Assembly: GCF_030445035.2 (NCBI RefSeq)
Contig: NC_080677.1
Span: forward strand, 25,617,513 to 25,681,512
From: Dasypus novemcinctus
Taxonomy: Eukaryota; Chordata; Mammalia; Cingulata; Dasypodidae
DNA: 64,000 nucleotides
Reading direction: 5' to 3'
Shown piece after piece: positions 57,781 through 64,000 of the stretch. Position 1 is the stretch's first letter. Every line of letters starts with the position of its first letter. The position numbers were made by a program, and so were the translations under genes. Below the pieces are notes generated by a model. That model saw nothing but the letters and a program-made list of their open reading frames with translations. It made no database searches and was not told the DNA's origin.

Positions 57781-59464
57781 CCTAAGAGATTAGGAGGAAG
57801 CAATGGAAACTAAATTTAATTCTATATTTTATATAATATTATCAAACTTGAGGTTGGAAAGAAATTAGAACATAACATAGCATAGAACCTTTTATTCCTA
57901 CTCCCCGGTAAACATGGTTGCTCAGTGAACTGGAAAAGGTGGTCAAAAAGTTCTGTGCTTTAGTTGATACACATCTTTAAAAAAGAAGAATTTGTGAGAT
58001 AAGTCCAACAAAATGTCTAGCCCAGAAAAGAAATAAGATCCTAGTAGTGATTTTTGTAACAGCTAAAGATAAAAAGAAGTAAAAGCGCACTTGTAATTCT
58101 AGTTCTTGATAAGTTATTTGAGGATGAAGGAACTACAGAAATAGGTACAAAGACATCCGTCTGTTTGGGAAAGTTCTCAAAACGAATGAAAAAAGATCCA
58201 TCTTATTTTCACCAGGGCATCAAGTTATTGCCTGGAACAGTTTATTTTTCCCAGGCTACTTCAAATCTAAACGTGTTTTTAAAAACAAGCCCAGTGAAAG
58301 ATTATATAAACAATGGGACAATGTATTTTACTCTCTGGTAACATAAACATTTCAAATTCCTCCCTAACTCTTTACTAGCATAAATTTGTAATTCCAGAGA
58401 AGACAAAATACCCTCAAAGTTTAAACACTATTTTTAATTATCTACATTTACCTCTGCTCCATCTTACATTTTTTTGGCAGTAAAAGGCCAGGTTTCATCC
58501 AAAGTATGGTACTATGACTCCCTTCCAATTGTAAAACAACTTGGACTTAACCCAGCCCTACTTTCTTTGAAGATGGAACCAGCAGTCCTTCCCAACAGTA
58601 CATTGCTTGACTCTCCTCAGCACCATCTGAATATGCAATAGCAATGAATAAAAACGAGATGGTAATTCCACTTCATCTTTTCTCTTCTTTCTTACCTCTT
58701 ATAGGTCCGTCCTGCACTGCCCTTGTCCCAACCAAGTCTTTAAAACTACAGAGAGGAAATGTGGCGCTGCCTGCCTATGGTTAAGGTTTAATTAGTTGAA
58801 ATAGATTCAAACACAAAAGAGAAAGGTTGAAATAGGAGGTATAGCAGGAAACACCAGGGAGAAGAAAACTCTGGCTGAGGAGAAGGGATATAGATTAAGT
58901 CCTCACTGGGAGAAGCAGAGCTCTCAAATGTCACAGGGGAGGAAGGGAAGGGAGAGAATGGAAGAAAATAAGATGCATAAAAATTCAGAGGGAATGCAGA
59001 TGACGGGCCTACTGTATAACGCACATTTCAGAAGGTTTAGGAATAAAAGGATGGAGCCTACAAGAGAAGAAAGAATAGCTTTCAACAACAAATGATTGTG
59101 AGGAGTAAATAGGATAATGTTATATAAAGGAATGGAAATAAAGTACAGGATAGTTGGTAGTTACTATAATAAATTATAAGAAGATTGACAAGTTCAAAGT
59201 CAAACAACAGGTCAATGACCCCTTAGGAGTAGGACCAGGTCACCTGAGCTGTAGGCATTTGCCACCAAAGTAATTTACTGTGGTGAAGAGAGAAACAGAG
59301 AAGGCAGAAATTGAGGGAGTTTAAATGAAGTACAGATAAACAGGCTGAAATGTGCAGTACAGATACTATAGGTGACTAAATCTGAGGGATGAAAAACGGG
59401 GAGCAATTTTGGTACTAAAATATGTATGACCGGACAGAATTAGGGGATCGTTTATGATAATCTA
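57781..59464. other. unique non-coding DNA
   Basis: About 1.7 kb with no gene or repeat that I can name. Confidence 0.5.
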
Positions 59465-59725
59465 ATAATAATCACATTGGTATCACTTTTGAGCCCTTAT
59501 GTGCTACATAGACAAAGTACTATTCACTTAAACTTGTTCATTTAATAGCAATCTCAAATGGTAGTTATTAATTGTACATTTATAGATCACGAAACTAAAA
59601 AGTTTAAGTGACTTGCTTACAGTTACACAGAGAGTGTGTGGGAGAATCTGATTTCAAACGTATTATATGCTGACTCCAAATTCTGAGTCCTAAACCACTT
59701 CATTATCTCGCTTCTCTCTATTAGA
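59465..59725 (-). repeat. MIR SINE relic, reverse
   Basis: A reversed MIR order is seen: ttatgtgctacatagacaaa, tttatagatcacgaaac and cttgcttacagttacacag. Confidence 0.7.
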
Positions 59726-60180
59726 AATAAAAGATTTGTAGTGATGAGATTGTGAATTACTGTTCAGAGAGTAAGGGTTTTAGATTGGCAAATATAGGGT
59801 CATGGAGTGTACTCCACATCTTCAATACTCATTCCATCTCTTGCTCTGAAGAAAAGTGAAAGGATTTGGGAAAATGATTGACTTCCTGTCTGAGTAAAAA
59901 TGAGATTAGTATGGAAGTAATTTAAAGAGTCACCAATGAAGACAAATCCTTAGACTCCTAAGATTTACAAAGAGTTTAGGACTGATGAACACTTCCGTAG
60001 GAATGCAGAATATAATTACAAAAGAGAGGAAGTACGTCAATAGGGTAGATAGGATTTATAACTAGAAAGAAGTGAAATAGTATAATAAAATGACACATAA
60101 TGCCTTTTCCAATTGCACTGAGGAAAAAGACAAAAATCAGTATTCCAAAAGTTGGGAAATTTCAAAGTACATAGAGGATA
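59726..60180. other. unique non-coding DNA
   Basis: There is no gene or recognisable repeat here. Confidence 0.45.
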
Positions 60181-60181
60181 C

Positions 60182-60288
60182 ATTTTATTTTATTTTATTT
60201 CAATTTTTTAAAGTAGGTACCAGGGATTGAATTTAGGACTCTTATATATGAAGCAGGTGCTTAACTGCTGAGCTACACCTGCTCCCTG
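60182..60288 (-). mobile_element. One-unit tRNA-headed SINE, reverse
   Basis: The reverse complement starts agggagcaggtgtagctcag and has a ttcaatccctggtacc B-box region and an A-rich (aaat)n tail. It is like a single unit of the pairs at 9440-9670 and 51229-51436, and may be the basic monomer of that SINE group. Confidence 0.75.
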
Positions 60289-60699
60289 AGGATAAATTTT
60301 AATTAGAACAAAAATAAAGGGAAAATGTTTAAAAGAATGATCATAGGAAAGAAAACTCTGTATCTTCCTCAAAATGCTGAACAGTGGTAGAACATTTAAT
60401 ACTTATATGCAAATGTTTTTTAAAGCTAGCATAACTGTGCTGTGAACACCTCCCAAAGTCCTGAGCCCAAAGCCACAGAGAAAAAAAAATCTCAAAGCCA
60501 TTCTCATGCATGCATATGTATGGAAAAATCCTAAGACACCAACGATTCAAATTCAGTATCGTATCACACAATAGAAAAGCATGATAAGGAAAACATTCCA
60601 GAAATGAAAAATGATTCAATTAATATAATTCCTCAAATCAATACAAGAAAAGGAAATCTATACGGTCATTTCAATACAGGTGCTGATCTATCAATTAAG
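60289..60699. other. unique non-coding DNA
   Basis: There is no gene or recognisable repeat here. Confidence 0.45.
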
Positions 60700-61090
60700 A
60701 AATAACAAACTGAGCTGCAAGGCAACAAAGGTGTTTATTTGGGGTCTTAGAATTGCATTTTGGGGAGCATAGATTCAGATAGCAAAACAAATTGTGTCCT
60801 ATCTTGACGTTTCCAAGCAAGGGTTTTTAAAGAAAAAAAATAATGTAAGTTGTTTGTGATAGGTGGATATTTGGGGCTCTCTAAATGTCCTTCAGGTTAA
60901 TCCTTTACTGAGTCCTTTATCTTGCGGTTTGTTTATGGTATCTAGATGTCTTCAGGGTTTTGAGGAACTCTGTTGCTGGAGGTTTTGCCTGCTTCTGCAG
61001 TTTGTGAAAGGTGGCTGAGACCTACAGAATGACCTCCAGACTCATTTTGCATCTCTTATCTATAGTAATTCTATTTTGCTTTCTTTCTTT
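60700..61090 (-). mobile_element. possible LTR relic, reverse
   Basis: The text ggtgtttatttggggtctta resembles a reversed LTR polyadenylation region (the reverse reads ccccaaataaacacc). The rest is unfamiliar. No target duplication is found. Confidence 0.3.
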
Positions 61091-61099
61091 TCACAGATT

Positions 61100-63015
61100 A
61101 AAAAACAAAACAAAACAACAAACTCCTAGTAAACTAGGAATAGCTATCTGAAATTATAGGCAAAATGAAATTTATGAAAGGAGACAGGAATACTCAAATA
61201 TCCATAAGTAAGGGCAAAGATGGGGTTCTTGGCCAGCTCTCATTTTTATTTAACACTGTTCTTGAAACTCAAGGCAATATGATAAGAAAAAAAACCCAGA
61301 AATGTATGTATCAGAAAAAAAAGTCACAATTTCTAGATATGATTGTATACCAAAAAAGTCAAGAATATGAAATAAAAATCTGTAAGTAGAAAGTTATGAA
61401 ATACATTTATAATATCAAAATTAAAAATCGTTTTTCCTCTGTACTAACAATAGCCAGTTAGAAAATATATTGGAGAAATTATTACTTTCAAAAGAACATC
61501 AATTAAACAAAAAACACTAAAAATAAAGCAACAAGGAAAAAAACTAAAAAAAGAAATGCCAGGGCCTATAGGATAAGGATTAAATGTTTATAGACAGACA
61601 TAAAGATTTGAATAAATAGACAAATATACAGTAAGCCTCAATATGAGAAAGATCAATTGTCAGCAAGTTGACTTAAAAATTTAATGCAATTCCAATCTAA
61701 ATTCTAAAAGGATGTTTTCAACTTGACATTATAACACTAAAGTTCATAAGGAAGAATAAATATTCCAGATGAAATAATAAATAATGACTAGAATAAGAAT
61801 GATGGGGAATGTGTACTGCAAAATTTAAAAGATATTACAAAGTTATGACAGTTACAACAGCACTGGTGTTGGGGTCAGAATGGATGCAGAGGCAAACAGA
61901 AATAGCACAGAAATACAAGAAATGGTCTTATTTATATAAAAATACTTAGCATATCATAAAATATCATTCATTTGGTAGGGAAATGATGTATTATTCAAAG
62001 AACTGTGATGGGATTTTTAGTAAAATATTTGAAAAAATAATTAAAGGTAGGTAATCAAAATAAATTTCAGATGGCTTAAATGGTTAAACATAAAAAAGAA
62101 ACAAGAAAAGGTAAGACAAAGCAAATATTTAGAATCAATAGAGGAACACATTGACTACCAAGAGGAAGTCATACTGAAAAAAAAAATCATCAGGGAAAGT
62201 GCCTGCAAAAAACGGTGGTGGCCAAATGCACAGGTTGGAGCCGCGGGGATCTGCTCTCTTCTATGGCTTAGGCCTGAACACAACTGCACAATCTGAGGAG
62301 GTCACATACTTGGTTTTTGAGCTCAACATTTAGATTTACCAGGGCTCTGTTCATTTTGATGGTCCTATAAAAGATGTTGAGGGGTGTCTTCTAGGTAGGA
62401 GGATGGTTTCAATAGATCTAATAATTTGAAGTCCAGTTAAAAAAAAAAATCCTAACAAATTACCTTAAGCAAAATTTAAAATGAAATTAAAACTTCAGAA
62501 ATAATATTTGTAACATATATTCAAGACAATGGTTAATTTCTTTTAAATACAAAGAGCTCTTGCAAATCAGTAACAAAAGTTGATATTCTGACAGAAACAT
62601 GATAAAGCATGAATAAGAAATTCACAGAAAGAAACCTGTAAAAGGCTAATAAATAAGAACAATATAAATCATTACAAAATTATCAAGAAATACAAATGCC
62701 GAAAATATCTTTAAAAGTCAACCTTCACAGTAACCAGATATGTGATTTAAATAAAATTCCACTTTCCACTTTTCATATTAACAAAGATAAAAAAGAATTA
62801 TAAGCAGAAATGTCAAGGAGGCACAAAAAAGTCACTTGTGAGCATTTAAATAGAGAAGAGCTTCCTGGAGGCAAACTGGAAACAGAAGCATGCTGCTCAA
62901 TTCTAGGTCTTTATTCTAAGGTAACAATCAAATTGGGTGTGATATCATCTGTGAATGTGGACACAGTTGTATTTATAGTAATGAAAAAAAGAAACCATCT
63001 AAATGTCCAACAATG
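61100..63015 (+). mobile_element. Old LINE-1 ORF2 3' part, sense strand
   Basis: Decayed sense-strand L1 text runs from an RT piece (61165-61389: QLSFLFNTVLETQ and LDMIVYQKSQEYE, near the motif zone that normally has a double aspartate) through caattccaatctaaattc, attacaaagttatgacagtt and a final aaatgtccaacaatgaag at 63000. About 62180-62450 does not read as L1 and may be another insert. All frames are broken. Confidence 0.7.
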
Positions 63016-63084
63016 AAGGTGGCCACACCCATCCACTTTTTGTTGCACATCTCTCACTGCAAATACCTTGTAGTCAGTTTATCA

Positions 63085-63720
63085 AACAGGCTCTGGTTTT
63101 CCACACTTCTTTGCTACGACTCGATTTTTCCTTCGCCAGGAACATCCTCCCTAAGTTGCCTTGAAAATTCTTACCTGCTCTTCATGAATCAGTTTAAAGA
63201 ATAATAATTACTATGATAGAAACTATGATATAATCAAAATAATAATGACATTAGCTAATGTTTACGAAGAGCTTTTAAGAGGCAAGTGGTATTCTAAGTG
63301 AGTCACATACATTAACACATTTAACACTGGTAACAACCCTAAAAGGTAATATTATTGTCTCCACTTTACAGATCAGAAAATTGAGGCACACAGAGGGGCT
63401 AAATAACTTATCCGAAGTCACACAGCTACTCAGTGTTGTAGTTATGGTACAAACCCAGGGAGTCTGTGTCCAGACCTATGCTCTCACCACTCGGCCTCTC
63501 CAGCCCCAAGGCCCTGGAGGCAGGCCCTAGCTCTCAAATCCCTTGATGTTCCCTATTAGAAACTCTTCACACATGGTTTATCCCTTTATTTGTGTGTCTC
63601 TACCACCAGACTCTCCTATGCCAAAGATTTTATCTTACTCTGATTTGTATCTGCCATGATTAAGCACAATCACTGGCACAAAAGTGACTTTCAGTACATG
63701 TTTACTCAGTAAATAAACAG
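63085..63720 (+). repeat. L2 relic split by a reversed MIR
   Basis: L2-like text (cgccaggaacatcctccct, then cttcatgaatcagtttaaag) at 63085-63200 resumes after a MIR with an L2 3' end (ccagactctcctatgccaaa, then acatgtttactcagtaaata) at about 63550-63720. The match is weak but the order is right. Confidence 0.5.
63245..63505 (-). repeat. MIR SINE, reverse, inside L2
   Basis: A clear reversed MIR: gtcacatacattaacacatt, then ctccactttacagatcagaa, attgaggcacacagagggg and cgaagtcacacagctactc. Confidence 0.85.
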
Positions 63721-64000
63721 AAAATATATGCACATGGGAATTTGAGAAACTGTGAACATCATGGATCCGAGTAGAGAAGTCTCTATAAAGAAACTCAAGA
63801 GCAAAGGAAGAATATAAAATGTGTGTATGTACCTGTGTGTGTTCTTGTATATATACTCATACATACACATATACAAATGGATGTGGCCTGACCACTGAGC
63901 ACCTACTATTGAACAGACACTATGCTTGATGTTTTCACATAAGAAGCCAAAAAGGATATGTCCTTACTGGTGGTCCAAAGGCCCCTTTTGAGTTCTGTAA

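Noticed and set aside
1-64000. CRISPR array, operon or phage-like module
   Set aside because: No spaced short direct repeats, no closely packed long frames and no ribosome-binding-site pattern; all large-scale structure is explained by mammalian repeats.

Overview
This is a stretch of mammalian nuclear DNA, almost certainly from a xenarthran and most likely an armadillo (Dasypus-type). The clearest sign is a set of at least eleven tRNA-headed SINEs of about 300-475 bp. They share a head that reads like a tRNA (an 11-base B-box match, ggttcaaaccc, in several copies), a CG-rich body with a gcgcgcaaggag-type motif, and an aaataaataaatcttt tail. This matches the DAS-SINE family known from the nine-banded armadillo. 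Around them are L1, L2, MIR, MLT1/MaLR-type LTRs and hAT relics, the normal mammalian repeat set. I see no intact protein-coding gene, no rRNA or tRNA gene, no CRISPR array and nothing of bacterial, plasmid or phage origin. The window is intergenic or deep intronic.

Layout. 1-5200: mostly unique DNA with an MLT1 LTR, a MIR, one lineage-type LTR and an AT-rich microsatellite. 5201-6690: a processed CD151 (tetraspanin) pseudogene broken by frameshifts and stops, with a SINE in its 3' UTR. 6690-9180: unique DNA with L2 and MIR relics. 9180-14150: an old antisense L1 cut by three later insertions. 14150-17500: unique DNA, two MIRs and a reverse LTR. 17500-26470: a three-level nest, in which an old antisense L1 holds a nearly full-length younger antisense L1, which in turn holds a sense-strand retroposon. 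26470-30720: SINE, L1 3' UTR, MIR and L2 remnants, then about 2.3 kb of unique DNA. 30730-34300: a dense cluster of two LTRs and five SINEs. 35645-38525: a second antisense L1 fragment carrying two more copies of the retroposon. 38700-46100: repeat-poor. 46100-56000: SINEs, MIRs, an hAT MITE and mostly unique DNA, including one candidate exon. 56380-57780: a long LINE-2. 57780-64000: unique DNA, a MIR, a sense-strand old LINE-1 and an L2/MIR composite.

The most notable items are these. (1) Three copies of a roughly 600-bp retroposon, ending in a G-rich tract, AATAAA and poly(A), share an open frame of about 103 codons; its differences are mainly amino-acid changing, so constraint is not shown. 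(2) The SINE copies form a series from a two-headed 473-bp form to about 420 bp and then about 375 bp, as if by successive internal deletions. (3) A lineage-type LTR family occurs four times, three with perfect 5-bp target duplications. (4) A near-perfect 34-bp palindrome lies at 33714-33747. (5) A 162-bp in-frame minus-strand segment at 52571-52732 has splice-like borders. There is no gene network to describe; the region's history is one of serial retroposition.
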